Of a stretch of DNA of 64,000 bases, positions 42,747 to 53,700 are shown in pieces. This DNA comes from Phocaeicola barnesiae DSM 18169 = JCM 13652 (lineage in GTDB: Bacteria; Bacteroidota; Bacteroidia; Bacteroidales; Bacteroidaceae). Where the stretch lies: positions 186,001-250,000 of the forward strand of contig NZ_KB894644.1 in NCBI RefSeq assembly GCF_000374585.1. The letters run 5' to 3'. The position numbers and the translations under genes were made by a program. The notes beneath the pieces are model-generated. The model had not been told where the DNA came from, ran no database searches, and was given only the letters and a program-made list of their open reading frames with translations. Each line of letters begins with the position of its first letter. Within the stretch, counting starts at the first letter, position 1.

Positions 42747-44033
42747 ATGTTGGAGAAACTTTTCGGATTCGACAGGAAGGTCACCTCGGTACGTACGGAG
42801 GTAATGGCCGGCATCATCACCTTCCTGACCATGGCCTATATCCTGGCCATCAATCCCAATGTACTCAGCGCTACGGGCATGGATAAAGGCGCGCTGTTTA
42901 CCACAACAGTGATAGCTTCAGCCTTTTCTACCTTGCTGATGGCCTTTTATGCCAAGCTGCCTTTCAGCCTGGCTCCGGGGATGGGGCTGAGTACTTTCTT
43001 TGCCTATACGGTCTGCCTGACGATGGGGTATACCTGGCAGTTCGCGCTTACGGCCGTCTTGATAGAGGGAATCATCTTTATCCTGCTTACGGTTTCCAAC
43101 TTGCGCGAAAAGATTGTCAATGCCATCCCGGAAACTTTAAAGCATGCCATCGGTGCGGGTATCGGTCTGTTCATCTCTTTCATCGGTCTGCAGAATGCCC
43201 GGATTATCGTGAACAATGACGTTACGCTGCTGGGACTGGGCGATATCACGTCCGGTCCGGCCCTGTTGGGTATCATCGGCCTGGTATTGACGGCTGTGCT
43301 GCTGGTCAGAAAGGTTAAAGGTGCCCTGCTTCTCGGGATATTGCTTACCACATTGATCGGTATACCGATGGGAATCACCCGGTTCGAAGGGGTGTTCAGT
43401 GCTCCTCCTTCCATCGAACCCATCTTCTGCCAGTTCGAATGGAAACAGATATTCACCAAAGAAATGCTCATCGTGGTGTTCACCTTCCTCTTTGTGGATA
43501 TGTTCGATACCATCGGTACACTGGTAGGGGTGATTACCAAAGCCGGTATGGTGGATAAGGACGGGAAGATTCCTTGCCTGAAGCAGGCTTTCCTGGTTGA
43601 CGCCATCGGTACCACGGTAGGAGCCATGCTGGGTACCAGTACCATCGTTACCTTGATAGAGAGTACTTCGGGCGTCGGCGAAGGAGGTCGGAGCGGTCTG
43701 ACGGCCTTCGTTTCGGCCGTCTGTTTCCTGTTGGCCTTGTTCCTGGCTCCGTTTTTCCTGGCTGTGCCCGCTGCCGCTACGGCTCCGGTGCTGGTTCTGG
43801 TAGGATTGATGATGATGGGTGCAGTGCTGAAAATAGACTTTTCTGATTATTCGGAGGCTATTCCGGCTTTCATCTGCATCCTGTTTATGCCGTTGGCTTA
43901 CAGCATTTCGGACGGTATCGTATTGGGAATGATCGGTTATGTGCTGATTAACCTGCTGACGGGCAAATACCGGAAACTGACTGTGGGGATGTATATCCTG
44001 GCGGCCATTTTTGTGCTGAAGTTTCTGATATAA
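42747..44033 (+). CDS. NCS2/AzgA-type purine permease
   Basis: A 428-residue membrane protein with about 13-14 helices. It has APGMGLSTFFAYTVCLTMGYTW, the family's substrate-site strand, GIGLFISFIGLQNARI, and FTFLFVDMFDTIGTLVGV and LGTSTIVTLIESTSGVGEGGRSG. These are the PbuG/AzgA (guanine/hypoxanthine/adenine) subgroup signatures rather than xanthine/uracil. Co-transcribed with the DUF5020 gene (13 nt). A terminator follows at 44062-44093. Confidence 0.92.
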   Translation: MLEKLFGFDRKVTSVRTEVMAGIITFLTMAYILAINPNVLSATGMDKGALFTTTVIASAFSTLLMAFYAKLPFSLAPGMGLSTFFAYTVCLTMGYTWQFALTAVLIEGIIFILLTVSNLREKIVNAIPETLKHAIGAGIGLFISFIGLQNARIIVNNDVTLLGLGDITSGPALLGIIGLVLTAVLLVRKVKGALLLGILLTTLIGIPMGITRFEGVFSAPPSIEPIFCQFEWKQIFTKEMLIVVFTFLFVDMFDTIGTLVGVITKAGMVDKDGKIPCLKQAFLVDAIGTTVGAMLGTSTIVTLIESTSGVGEGGRSGLTAFVSAVCFLLALFLAPFFLAVPAAATAPVLVLVGLMMMGAVLKIDFSDYSEAIPAFICILFMPLAYSISDGIVLGMIGYVLINLLTGKYRKLTVGMYILAAIFVLKFLI

Positions 44034-44061
44034 TATAGAAGGAATCTTAAGTGATTGAAGT

Positions 44062-44093
44062 AAAGCCGGTGGCGGATTTTCTCCATCGGCTTT
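44062..44093 (+). terminator. Terminator after the purine permease gene
   Basis: AAAGCCGGTGG/CCATCGGCTTT (11 bp, one G-T pair) followed by TCTTG with TTTT in the arm. Confidence 0.8.
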
Positions 44094-44155
44094 TCTTGTG
44101 CGTGATGTGGAATCCCCGCATTTATGTCGGATGACAGGTATTCTGTTTTTAAACA

Positions 44156-44189
44156 TTTGATTTTCTTTGGTTGAGCTAAATTAAATTTG
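44156..44189 (+). promoter_or_regulatory. Promoter of the fucose operon
   Basis: TAAATTTG (44182-44189) with TTTG at 44156-44159, spacer 22 nt (slightly long). Leader about 70 nt before fucI. No FucR-type regulator gene is adjacent. Confidence 0.55.
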
Positions 44190-44265
44190 TTCATTTGGAG
44201 CATGAAGTATTTAAAGATTTTGGATATATGCCTCCGGAATCTTTTATTTTAAATTATATCTCACC

Positions 44266-46038
44266 ATGAAAAAATATCCGAAAATCGGGATTCGTCCCAC
44301 CATTGACGGACGCCAGGGCGGTGTCCGTGAGAGTCTTGAAGAAAAGACCATGAATCTGGCCAAAGCCGTAGCCGAACTGATTTCCTCCAATCTGAAGAAC
44401 GGTGACGGAAGTCCGGTGGAATGTGTCATTGCCGACTCTACCATCGGCCGTGTGGCAGAAAGCGCTGCCTGTGCCGAGAAATTCGAACGCGAAGGGGTAG
44501 GGGCTACCATTACCGTAACTTCCTGCTGGTGCTACGGTGCCGAGACCATGGATATGAACCCGTATTATCCGAAGGCTGTGTGGGGATTCAACGGAACCGA
44601 GCGTCCGGGAGCCGTTTACCTGGCAGCCGTATTGGCCGGTCATGCACAGAAAGGGCTTCCTGCTTTCGGTATCTATGGCCGTGACGTACAGGATCTGGAT
44701 GACAACAGTATTCCGGCCGATGTAGCCGAAAAGATTCTGCGCTTTGCCCGTGCAGCTCAGGCTGTGGCTACTATGCGTGGCAAGTCGTACCTGTCAATGG
44801 GTAGCGTATCGATGGGAATTGCCGGTTCCATCGTCAATCCGGACTTCTTCCAGGAATACCTGGGCATGCGTAACGAATCGGTAGACCTGACGGAAATCAT
44901 CCGCCGCATGACCGAAGGTATCTACGATAAGGAAGAATATGCCAAGGCAATGGCATGGACCGAAAAATACTGCAAGAAAAATGAGGGTAAGGATTTCAAC
45001 GTACCTGCCAAGACCAAGACCCGTGAAGAAAAGGATGCCGACTGGGAATTCATCGTGAAGATGACCATCATCATGCGCGACCTGATGCAGGGAAATCCGA
45101 AACTCAAGGAAATGGGATTCAAGGAAGAGGCTTTGGGACACAATGCCATCGCCGCCGGTTTCCAGGGACAGCGCCAGTGGACGGACTTCTATCCGAACGG
45201 GGACTACTCCGAAGCATTGCTTAATACATCGTTCGACTGGAACGGTATCCGCGAAGCATACGTGGTGGCAACTGAAAACGACGCCTGCAACGGTGTGGCC
45301 ATGCTCTTCGGCCATCTGCTGACCAACCGTGCCCAGATCTTCTCGGATGTACGTACTTACTGGAGCCCGGAAGCTGTGAAACGTGTTACCGGTAAGGAAC
45401 TCACCGGTCTGGCAGCCAACGGTATCATCCACTTGATCAATTCCGGTGCAACTACCCTTGACGGTACCGGACAGCAGACTGATGAGGCGGGTAATCCGAC
45501 CATGAAACCGTCTTGGGAAATTACCGAAGCCGAAGTGGAGAAATGTCTGGAGGCTACTACCTGGTATCCGGCCAACCGTGACTACTTCCGTGGCGGAGGT
45601 TTCTCTTCCAACTTCCTTTCAAAAGGTGGTATGCCTGTTACCATGAGTCGTCTGAACCTGATTAAGGGCTTGGGTCCGGTGCTGCAGATTGCCGAAGGAT
45701 GGACCGTTGAGATTGATCCGGAAATCCACAAGCTGCTGGATGAACGTACTGACCGCACCTGGCCGACTACCTGGTTCGTGCCTCGCCTGTGTGACAAGCC
45801 GGCCTTCAAGGATGTGTATTCTGTGATGAACAACTGGGGTGCCAACCACGGTGCCATCAGTTACGGACACATCGGTCAGGATTTGATAACGATGGCTTCT
45901 ATCCTCCGTATACCGGTATGTATGCACAATGTGGATGATGACAAGATTTTCCGTCCGGCTGCCTGGAATGCCTTCGGCATGGACAAGGAAGGTGCCGACT
46001 ACCGTGCCTGCCAGAACTACGGTCCTATCTATAAATAA
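44266..46038 (+). CDS. fucI: L-fucose isomerase
   Basis: A 590-residue aldose-ketose isomerase, L-fucose to L-fuculose. The family N-terminus [64 protein letters not shown], catalytic Glu/Asp region [21 protein letters not shown] (Glu-Asp metal ligands) and the late His in [18 protein letters not shown] are as in bacterial FucI. First gene of the operon. It is separated from fucO by a hairpin with a T-run. Confidence 0.97.
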   Translation: MKKYPKIGIRPTIDGRQGGVRESLEEKTMNLAKAVAELISSNLKNGDGSPVECVIADSTIGRVAESAACAEKFEREGVGATITVTSCWCYGAETMDMNPYYPKAVWGFNGTERPGAVYLAAVLAGHAQKGLPAFGIYGRDVQDLDDNSIPADVAEKILRFARAAQAVATMRGKSYLSMGSVSMGIAGSIVNPDFFQEYLGMRNESVDLTEIIRRMTEGIYDKEEYAKAMAWTEKYCKKNEGKDFNVPAKTKTREEKDADWEFIVKMTIIMRDLMQGNPKLKEMGFKEEALGHNAIAAGFQGQRQWTDFYPNGDYSEALLNTSFDWNGIREAYVVATENDACNGVAMLFGHLLTNRAQIFSDVRTYWSPEAVKRVTGKELTGLAANGIIHLINSGATTLDGTGQQTDEAGNPTMKPSWEITEAEVEKCLEATTWYPANRDYFRGGGFSSNFLSKGGMPVTMSRLNLIKGLGPVLQIAEGWTVEIDPEIHKLLDERTDRTWPTTWFVPRLCDKPAFKDVYSVMNNWGANHGAISYGHIGQDLITMASILRIPVCMHNVDDDKIFRPAAWNAFGMDKEGADYRACQNYGPIYK

Positions 46039-46057
46039 GTAACCATTAACCCTGATT

Positions 46058-46106
46058 GCTGTCCGGGCTCCGGATGTTTTCCGAATCCCGGACAGCATCT
46101 TTTTCA
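46058..46106 (+). terminator. Intra-operon hairpin between fucI and fucO
   Basis: GCTGTCCGGG (46058-46067) pairs perfectly with CCCGGACAGC (46087-46096), followed by ATCTTTTTC. Read-through would be partial, so fucI may be made in excess over the rest. Confidence 0.7.
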
Positions 46107-46119
46107 TTTCTAACTACGT

Positions 46120-47274
46120 ATGATTAACAGATTTGTCTTGAACGAAGTGTCGTACTTCGGACCCGGTGCCCGGGAAGTGCTTCCCAAAGAAATAACCAGA
46201 CTCGGCTTGAAGAAGGCTTTTGTGGCTACCGACAAGGATTTGATCAAGTTCGGTGTCGCCGAAAAAGTGTTGTGTGTACTCCGTGAAGCAGGTATTCCTT
46301 ATGAGATTTTCAGCGAAATCAAACCGAACCCTACGGTCTCTAACGTGAAAGCCGGGCTGGCTGCATACGCCGCTTCGGGAGCCGATTTCATCATCGCCAT
46401 CGGCGGCGGTTCTTCCATGGATACGGCCAAGGCTATCGGTATCATCACCAACAATCCGGAATTCAGCGATGTCGTTTCACTGGAAGGGGTGGCCGATACC
46501 AAAAAGAAATCCGTACCTATCATCGCCTTGCCCACTACGGCCGGAACGGCTGCCGAGGTAACCATCAACTATGTGATTACGGACGAGGAGAACCATAAGA
46601 AGATGGTGTGTGTAGATCCGAACGACATTCCGGCCATCGCCATCGTGGATGCCGAACTGATGTATACCTTGCCGAAGAGCCTGACTGCGGCTACCGGACT
46701 GGATGCCTTGACCCATGCCATCGAAGGGCTAATCACGAAAGGTGCCTGGGAAATGAGTGACATGTTCGAAATCAAGGCCATCGAGATGATAGCCCGTTAC
46801 CTGGAAACGGCAGTGAACGAACCCAGCAATGCCGAAGCCCGTAACGGTATGGCTGTGGCCCAGTACATTGCCGGTATGGCCTTCTCGAATGTGGGGCTGG
46901 GCGTGGTACACGGTATGGCTCATCCGATGGGAGCCATTTTCGATATTCCTCACGGTGTAGCCAACGCATTGCTGCTGCCTACCATCATGGAATTCAATGC
47001 TCCTGCCGCACTCGACAAGTATGTGGACATCGCCAAGGCCATGAACGTCTATACAGCCGGCATGACCAAGGAAGAAGCGGCAGATGCGGCAGTAAAAGCC
47101 GTAAAGGAACTTTCAGTACGGGTGGGCATCCCGCAGCATCTGTCTGAGTTGGGCATCAAGGAAGAAGACCTGCCTTGTCTGGCCAAAGCCGCTTATGCCG
47201 ATGTATGTACACCGGGCAATCCGAGAGAAGTAACCGAAGAAATAATTTTAGATTTATATAAGAAAGTATTATGA
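46120..47274 (+). CDS. fucO: Lactaldehyde reductase (1,2-propanediol oxidoreductase)
   Basis: A 384-residue iron-dependent alcohol dehydrogenase, reducing L-lactaldehyde to 1,2-propanediol. NAD-site GGGSSMDTAKAIG, PTTAGTAAEVT, and metal-binding His in TGLDALTHAIEG, GVVHGMAHPMGAIFDIPHG. Its stop overlaps the fucA start in ATGA (47271-47274). Confidence 0.95.
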   Translation: MINRFVLNEVSYFGPGAREVLPKEITRLGLKKAFVATDKDLIKFGVAEKVLCVLREAGIPYEIFSEIKPNPTVSNVKAGLAAYAASGADFIIAIGGGSSMDTAKAIGIITNNPEFSDVVSLEGVADTKKKSVPIIALPTTAGTAAEVTINYVITDEENHKKMVCVDPNDIPAIAIVDAELMYTLPKSLTAATGLDALTHAIEGLITKGAWEMSDMFEIKAIEMIARYLETAVNEPSNAEARNGMAVAQYIAGMAFSNVGLGVVHGMAHPMGAIFDIPHGVANALLLPTIMEFNAPAALDKYVDIAKAMNVYTAGMTKEEAADAAVKAVKELSVRVGIPQHLSELGIKEEDLPCLAKAAYADVCTPGNPREVTEEIILDLYKKVL

Positions 47275-47909
47275 TAACGAACGAACATATCGAACAATTC
47301 ATTGCACAGGCTCACCGGGTGGGTGATGCAGGTCTGACTGTATGCAGCAGTGGTAACATTTCATGGCGCGTGGGTGAGGAAGTCCTTTTGTCAGGTACGG
47401 GCTCGTGGGTGCCTTCCTTGCCGAAGGAAAAGGTGGCTATCTGTAAACTGGAAACCGGCGAAGTGCTGAACGGCGTGAAACCGTCGATGGAAAGCGGTTT
47501 CCATCTGGGCGTATTGAGAGAACGTCCGGATGTGAATGTAGTACTCCATTTCCAGTCGCAGTACGCTACAGCCGTAGCCTGTATGCTGGAACTGCCGAAG
47601 GATTTCAATGTAACGGCTGAAGTACCTTGTCACGTAGGCGCCGAAATTCCGGCTATCCCGTATTACCGTCCGGGTTCCAAGGAACTGGCCGAAGCTGTCA
47701 TCGCGGCCATGAAGGACCATAACTCCGTACTGCTGCGCAAGCACGGCCAGGTGGTATGCGGCAAAGATTTCGACCAGGCTTTCGAACGGGCGATGTTCTT
47801 CGAGATGGCCTGCCGTATCATCATCCTTTCCGGCGGTAAGTACGATACGCTTACTCCGGCCGAGATTGCCGACCTGGAAACTTACGTGTTAGGGAAGAAG
47901 ACCAAATGA
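47271..47909 (+). CDS. fucA: L-fuculose-1-phosphate aldolase
   Basis: A 212-residue class II (zinc) aldolase, cleaving fuculose-1-phosphate to dihydroxyacetone phosphate and lactaldehyde. Motifs: LTVCSSGNISWRV with phosphate-binding residues, ESGFHLGVLRERPDVNVVLHFQSQYA (His), and RKHGQVVCGKDFDQAF (His). One canonical HxH metal site reads HFQ; alignment is needed to judge it. Coupled on both sides by 4-nt overlaps. Confidence 0.9.
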   Translation: MITNEHIEQFIAQAHRVGDAGLTVCSSGNISWRVGEEVLLSGTGSWVPSLPKEKVAICKLETGEVLNGVKPSMESGFHLGVLRERPDVNVVLHFQSQYATAVACMLELPKDFNVTAEVPCHVGAEIPAIPYYRPGSKELAEAVIAAMKDHNSVLLRKHGQVVCGKDFDQAFERAMFFEMACRIIILSGGKYDTLTPAEIADLETYVLGKKTK

Positions 47910-49264
47910 AAGAAGTATATCTAGCCATAGATTTCGGAGGAGGCAGCGGGCGTGTCATGGCCGGCTACCCCTCCGGAGGTGAGCTCCAGCTGGAAACCAT
48001 CTACCGCTTCCAGAACCGGCAGGTGCGGATGAACGGGCATATCTACTGGGATTTCCTTTCGCTGTTCGAGGACATGAAGAAAGGTATCCGTATGGCTGTA
48101 GACAAGGGATACCGCATCCGTAGCATCGGAATCGATACGTGGGGCGTGGACTTCGGGCTGATAGACAAGCTGGGAAATCTGGTGGGAAATCCGGTGTGTT
48201 ACCGTGACAGCCGGACGGACGGAATGCCGGAGCAGGTGTTCGGCCGTATCGACCCTCGTACACACTATGCCGTGGCCGGTACGCAGGTGATGGCCATCAA
48301 TACGCTGTTCCAGCTGTATGCCATGAAGCTGGAAGGAAATCCGCAGCTGGAAATCGCAGACAAGCTGCTGTTCATGCCGGATCTGTTCAGCTATTTCCTG
48401 ACCGGTGTGGCGAATAACGAATACAGCATCGCTTCCACTTCGGAACTGATGGATATCCGGAATTGCCGGTGGAATTATCCGCTCATCCGTGAACTGGGAC
48501 TGCCGGAACATCTTTTCTGCGACATCGTGATGCCGGGAGAAAGCCGGGGAGTGCTGAAACCGGAAGTGATGGAAGAACTGGGACTGGACTATGAGGTAGA
48601 AGTCATCGCCGTGGCTTCGCACGATACCGCCAGTGCGGTGTATGCCGTTCCGTCTGCTGATAACGGTGAAGTGACCGCTTTCCTGAGTTCGGGTACATGG
48701 TCGCTGCTTGGAGTGTTGACCGATGCTCCCATCCTGACAGAAGAGGCCCGGGTGAACGGATTCACGAACGAAGGAGGAGCCGAAGGGAAAATCTGTTTCC
48801 TGCAGAACATCACCGGCCTGTGGATTCTCCAGAAGCTGATGGGCGAATGGGCGGAAGCCGGACAATGCACGGATTATGATGTACTGATTCCTGCCGCGGA
48901 AGAGGCACAGTTCGCTTCCGTCATCGATGTGGACGACGCACAGTTCACCAGTCCGGTCAATATGGCCGATACCATCGTTTCCTATTGTCGGGAAAGCGGA
49001 CAACAGGTGCCTCAGACACAGGGGGAATTCGTGAAATGTGTACTTCTCTCTCTGGCGGAACGGTACAAGAAGGGCATCGAAGGGTTGAACCGGCTGTTAC
49101 CCCGTCCGGTAACGAAACTTCAGATTATCGGAGGCGGCTCGCAGAACAGGTATCTGAACCGGCTGACGGCCCAGGCTACCGGCCTGCAGGTGGCTGCGGG
49201 ACCGGTGGAGGCTACTGCCATCGGCAACATACGTGCCCAGATGCAACTTGTTGCCCGTCCTTGA
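47906..49264 (+). CDS. fucK: FGGY-family carbohydrate kinase (RhaB-like fuculokinase)
   Basis: A 452-residue FGGY kinase: phosphate-1 LAIDFGGGSGRVMAG, GIDTWGVDFGLID, ATP-region GTWSLLGVL and ADENOSINE-motif IGGGSQNRYLNRLTAQATG. The sequence is more like rhamnulokinase (RhaB) than enterobacterial FucK, but its position between fucA (4-nt overlap) and fucP supports L-fuculose as substrate. Identity as fuculokinase is inference from context. Confidence 0.85.
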   Translation: MKEVYLAIDFGGGSGRVMAGYPSGGELQLETIYRFQNRQVRMNGHIYWDFLSLFEDMKKGIRMAVDKGYRIRSIGIDTWGVDFGLIDKLGNLVGNPVCYRDSRTDGMPEQVFGRIDPRTHYAVAGTQVMAINTLFQLYAMKLEGNPQLEIADKLLFMPDLFSYFLTGVANNEYSIASTSELMDIRNCRWNYPLIRELGLPEHLFCDIVMPGESRGVLKPEVMEELGLDYEVEVIAVASHDTASAVYAVPSADNGEVTAFLSSGTWSLLGVLTDAPILTEEARVNGFTNEGGAEGKICFLQNITGLWILQKLMGEWAEAGQCTDYDVLIPAAEEAQFASVIDVDDAQFTSPVNMADTIVSYCRESGQQVPQTQGEFVKCVLLSLAERYKKGIEGLNRLLPRPVTKLQIIGGGSQNRYLNRLTAQATGLQVAAGPVEATAIGNIRAQMQLVARP

Positions 49265-49298
49265 GAATCCTCATTCATCAACCTAAATCTGATTATTC

Positions 49299-50600
49299 AT
49301 GAAAGAATCTATCGTAAGCAAAGACGGAGTCAGCTACCTGGGACCGTTTATCCTGATAACCGCATGTTTTGCCTTGTGGGGATTTGCCAACGACATCACC
49401 AATCCGATGGTCAAGGCTTTCTCGAAGATATTCCGGATGAGTGTGACCGACGGTACCCTGGTACAGGTGGCCTTCTACGGAGGTTATTTCGCGATGGCTT
49501 TTCCGGCAGCCATGTTTATCCGGAAATATACGTATAAGGCCGGGGTCTTGTTGGGTCTCGGACTGTATGCACTGGGTGCCCTGTCTTTTTTTCCGGCCAA
49601 ACTGACGGGCGACTACCATCCGTTCCTGCTGGCCTATTTCATCATGACATGCGGGCTTTCGTTCCTGGAAACCAGCTGTAACCCGTACATCCTTTCCATG
49701 GGAACCGAAGAAACGGCTACCCGGCGCCTTAATCTGGCCCAGGCCTTCAATCCCATCGGTTCGCTGATGGGAATGTATGTGGCCATGAACTTCATCCAGA
49801 ACAAGCTGCACCCTATGGATACGGCTGAACGGGCACAGCTTTCGCAGGCGGAATTCGAGGCGGTGAGGGATTCGGACCTGTCCGTACTGATAGCTCCGTA
49901 TCTGGTTATTGGTGTGGTAATCTTTATCATGCTGCTGGTTATCCGGGCTACACGGATGCCGCGGAATGCCGATCAGTCCACTTCCATTGATTTTATACCG
50001 ACTTTGAAGCGTATCTTCACTTTGAAACGTTACCGGTACGGGGTACTGACCCAGTTCTTCTATGTAGGGGCACAGATCATGTGCTGGACTTTCGTCATCC
50101 AGTACGGTACCCACCTGTTCACTTCGCAGGGTATGGAGGAACAGGCCGCCGAAGTTCTCTCGCAGAAATACAACATCGTGGCGATGATTATCTTCTGTGT
50201 GAGCCGGTTCATCTGTACATTTATTCTACGTTATGTGAAACCGGGTAAACTATTGATGGTGTTGGCTGTAGTTGCCTTGATTCTTACAGGAGGTGTCATC
50301 TTCTGTGTGGAAAGCATCTGGGGCATGTATTGTCTGGTGGGCGTATCGGCCTGTATGTCGCTGATGTTCCCTACCATCTACGGTATTGCCCTGAAGGGAA
50401 TGGGCGATGATGCCAAATTCGGTGCGGCCGGTCTGATCATGGCCATTCTGGGAGGTTCGGTATTGCCGCCGCTGCAGGCTTTCATCATCGACTGCAAGAC
50501 CTTGTTCGGCATGCCGGCCGTGAACGTGTCATTTATTCTTCCGTTCATTTGTTTTGTTGTCATTGTAATTTACGGATACAATATGCGCCGGGAGTCTTAG
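49299..50600 (+). CDS. fucP: L-fucose:H+ symporter
   Basis: A 433-residue MFS transporter of the FucP family with 12 predicted helices. Conserved parts: CFALWGFANDITNPMVKAFSKIF (Asn/Asp in helix 1), GLSFLETSCNPYILSMG, LAQAFNPIGSLMGMYVAM, and the late PTIYGIALKGMGDDAKFGAAGLIMAI. It ends the operon, 35 nt after the kinase. Confidence 0.95.
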   Translation: MKESIVSKDGVSYLGPFILITACFALWGFANDITNPMVKAFSKIFRMSVTDGTLVQVAFYGGYFAMAFPAAMFIRKYTYKAGVLLGLGLYALGALSFFPAKLTGDYHPFLLAYFIMTCGLSFLETSCNPYILSMGTEETATRRLNLAQAFNPIGSLMGMYVAMNFIQNKLHPMDTAERAQLSQAEFEAVRDSDLSVLIAPYLVIGVVIFIMLLVIRATRMPRNADQSTSIDFIPTLKRIFTLKRYRYGVLTQFFYVGAQIMCWTFVIQYGTHLFTSQGMEEQAAEVLSQKYNIVAMIIFCVSRFICTFILRYVKPGKLLMVLAVVALILTGGVIFCVESIWGMYCLVGVSACMSLMFPTIYGIALKGMGDDAKFGAAGLIMAILGGSVLPPLQAFIIDCKTLFGMPAVNVSFILPFICFVVIVIYGYNMRRES

Positions 50601-50630
50601 GATACTTTATAGTCTATTGGCTGAAAGTTC

Positions 50631-50662
50631 TTGTACTGTATAGAAAATTTTTGCTACATTTG
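50631..50662 (+). promoter_or_regulatory. Promoter of the GH2 gene
   Basis: TTG at 50631-50633, a 21-nt spacer and TACATTTG at 50655-50662. Start expected near 50669, just before the leader hairpin. Confidence 0.6.
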
Positions 50663-50675
50663 TAACGGATGATGT

Positions 50676-50711
50676 GGGTGTGGTTTTTGACTATGCGTGA
50701 AAACCACACCC
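50676..50711 (+). other. Hairpin in the GH2 leader
   Basis: Perfect 12-bp inverted repeat GGGTGTGGTTTT/AAAACCACACCC with a 12-nt loop, 42 nt before the start codon. It may end fucP transcription or act as an attenuator or stability element; the tail is ATTTGATTTG, not a pure T-run. Confidence 0.6.
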
Positions 50712-50753
50712 ATTTGATTTGTTTCTAATTCAATTAAATCTAATGAATCTCTT

Positions 50754-53700
50754 ATGAAAAAAACTGTTTTCAGCCTGATTTTCTGCTCTATGGCAATGGG
50801 AGCTTTTGCCCAACAACCCTTGGGCGGCTTCCTGTACGGCACGGAGGTTGCACCGATGGGGACTGAGTGGGAAGCCCCGGAAAAACTGTCGCTCAACAAA
50901 GAGCAGCCTCACGCTTATTTCTTCTCTTTCAACGATGTGGAAAGCGCTCTCAAAGTGCTTCCGCAGCACAGCCGCTATTGGCAGAATCTGAACGGAACCT
51001 GGAAATTCCATTGGGCACCGAATCCGGATGAACGTCCGAAAAGCTTTTATGAAACCGGTTTCGATGTGAGTGGCTGGGACGATATAACGGTTCCTTCCTG
51101 CTGGAATGTGGTAGGTATCCAGAAGGACGGTTCACTCAAGTACGGAGTACCTATTTACTGCAACCAGCCGGTTATTTTCAAGCATACCGTAGCGGTAGGC
51201 GACTGGAAAGGGGGTGTGATGCGTGAACCGAACAAGGACTGGACTACCTATAAATACCGGAACGAGGTGGGATCTTACCGCCGTACCTTCACCGTGGCCG
51301 ACGACTGGAAAGACCGTCAGGTGTACATTAACTTCGACGGAGTGAACTCTTTCTTCTATCTTTGGGTGAACGGACAGTATGTGGGATTTTCGAAGAACTC
51401 CCGTAATACCGCCAGCTTCGATATCTCAAAGTATCTGGTAAAAGGAGAGAATACTGTGGCTGTAGAGGTTTACCGCAGTTCGGACGGTTCCTTCCTCGAG
51501 GCACAGGACATGTACCGCCTGCCAGGTATCTTCCGGAATACGTATCTGACCGCCACCTCGAAGGTGCAGGTACGCGATATGAAGATAGAAACCGAACTGA
51601 ACGGAAACGGAGCTTCGGTATCTGTCAAGGCCATGCTTCGCAATCTGGATAAAAAGAAAATCAAGAACTATACCTTGTCTTACCGTATCTACGAAAACAA
51701 GTTGTATTCCGATGAGATTGTAGGCCAGGTGGGCGAACCGGTGGCTTCGGGCAAGTTTGAACTGGACAAGGGAGAGAATACGACGGTAGATACCCGTTTC
51801 GAACTGGCTGACGCCAAGCTGTGGTCGGCTGAAAGACCGAACCGCTATACGCTGGTGGCCGAACTGAAGGACCAGAAGGGACGGACCGTGGATGTGATTT
51901 CCACTTATTTCGGAGTCCGTCAGGTGGAAATCCGCGATACGGAGGCCAAGGACGATGAATTCGGGCTGAAGGGACGTTATTTCTATGTAAACAACCAGCC
52001 GGTGAAACTGAAAGGCGTGAACCGTCAGGAAATCAATCCGAATACCGGTAATGCCATCACTCCGGAACAGATGGAGATGGAAGTCATGCTGATGAAGCGC
52101 GGTAACATCAACCACGTGCGTAACTCACACTATTCCTGCAACCCGTACTGGTATTACCTGTGCGACAAGTACGGCATCTACCTGGAGGATGAGGCCAATC
52201 TGGAAAGCCATGAATATTATTACGGTGACGCGTCGCTGTCACACGTACCGGAATTCAAGGATGCGCATGTAGCCCGCGTGATGGAACTGGTGCATGCGCA
52301 CGTCAACCATCCGTCTATTGTCATCTGGTCGTTGGGTAACGAGGCCGGTCCGGGCAAGAATTTCGTGGCTGCCTACGATGCCATCAAGGCGTATGATACG
52401 ACCCGCCCGGTACAGTACGAACGGAACAACGACATCGTGGATATGGGCTCCAACCAGTATCCTTCCATCGCCTGGACACGCGAGGCCGTGAAGGGTACGT
52501 ACGATATGAAGTATCCGTTCCACATCTCGGAATACGCGCACTCCATGGGTAATGCCGGCGGTAACCTGGAAGACTACTGGGAGGCTATCGAGTCGACCAA
52601 CTTCTTCTGCGGAGCGGCCATCTGGGACTGGGTGGACCAGTCGCTGTACAACTACGACCCGAAGACGGGTGAGAAGTACCTGGCCTACGGAGGCGATTTC
52701 GGTGACAAGCCGAACGATGGTATGTTCTGTATGAACGGTATTCTCTTCCCGGGACATCAGCCGAAACCGGAATTCTTCGAAGTGAAGAAGGTGTATCAGA
52801 ATGTGGGTGTCAAGGCGGTGGACATCACCAAAGGACAGATAGAGGTATTCAACAAGAATTATTTCGAACCGCTCACCGGTGTCGATATGGTTTGGTCTCT
52901 CTGGAAGGACGGAAAGAAGATTCAGGAAAGCAACGCCTTCCAGGGACCGCGGAACATCCTCGCTCCGCGCCAGAAGAGTGTTTATACCATCCCGTTCGAT
53001 TTCAGCAAGCTGGAGGCGGACGGCGAATATTTCGTCAAGGTGCAGTTCCTGCTGGCTCAGGACATGCCTTGGGCCCCAAAAGGGTATGTGCAGATGGAAG
53101 AACAGCTCCCGGTGAAGGCGGCCGCTGCATTCCCGAGTGTAGCCGGTCAGACCGCCGACGGTAAACTGACCCTTACTACCGAAAATAACCTGAAGACCGT
53201 GCAAGGTACGGGCTTCGAAGTGAAGTTCGATGACGCGACAGGTACCATCTATAGCCTGACATACAACGGTAAACCGGTATTCGCCGAAGGCAACGGACCG
53301 AAACTGGACGCTTTCCGTGCCATGACCGATAACGATAACTGGGCATACCGCCAGTGGTTCGCCAAGGGATTGCACAACCTGCGGCACAAGGCGGTAGACG
53401 CTGCTGCCTATACCCGTGCCGACGGTGCGGTGGTTTTGGCCTATACCGTAGAGTCGCAGGCTCCTTACGGCTCGAACATCCGTGACCTGGGCATCAGTTC
53501 AGGGAGGTATAACATTACAAAGGGTAAGGAATTCGGTCCGGACGACTTCAAGTTTACTACCAGTCAGATTTGGACGGTCTATCCGGACGGTTCCATCGAA
53601 CTGGAGGCCAGCTTTAGCTCGAACGAGCCAAGTCTGAGCCTGGCACGTCTGGGATATGTGATGAAGACTCCTTCGGCGCTGGAAAACTATACTTATTATG

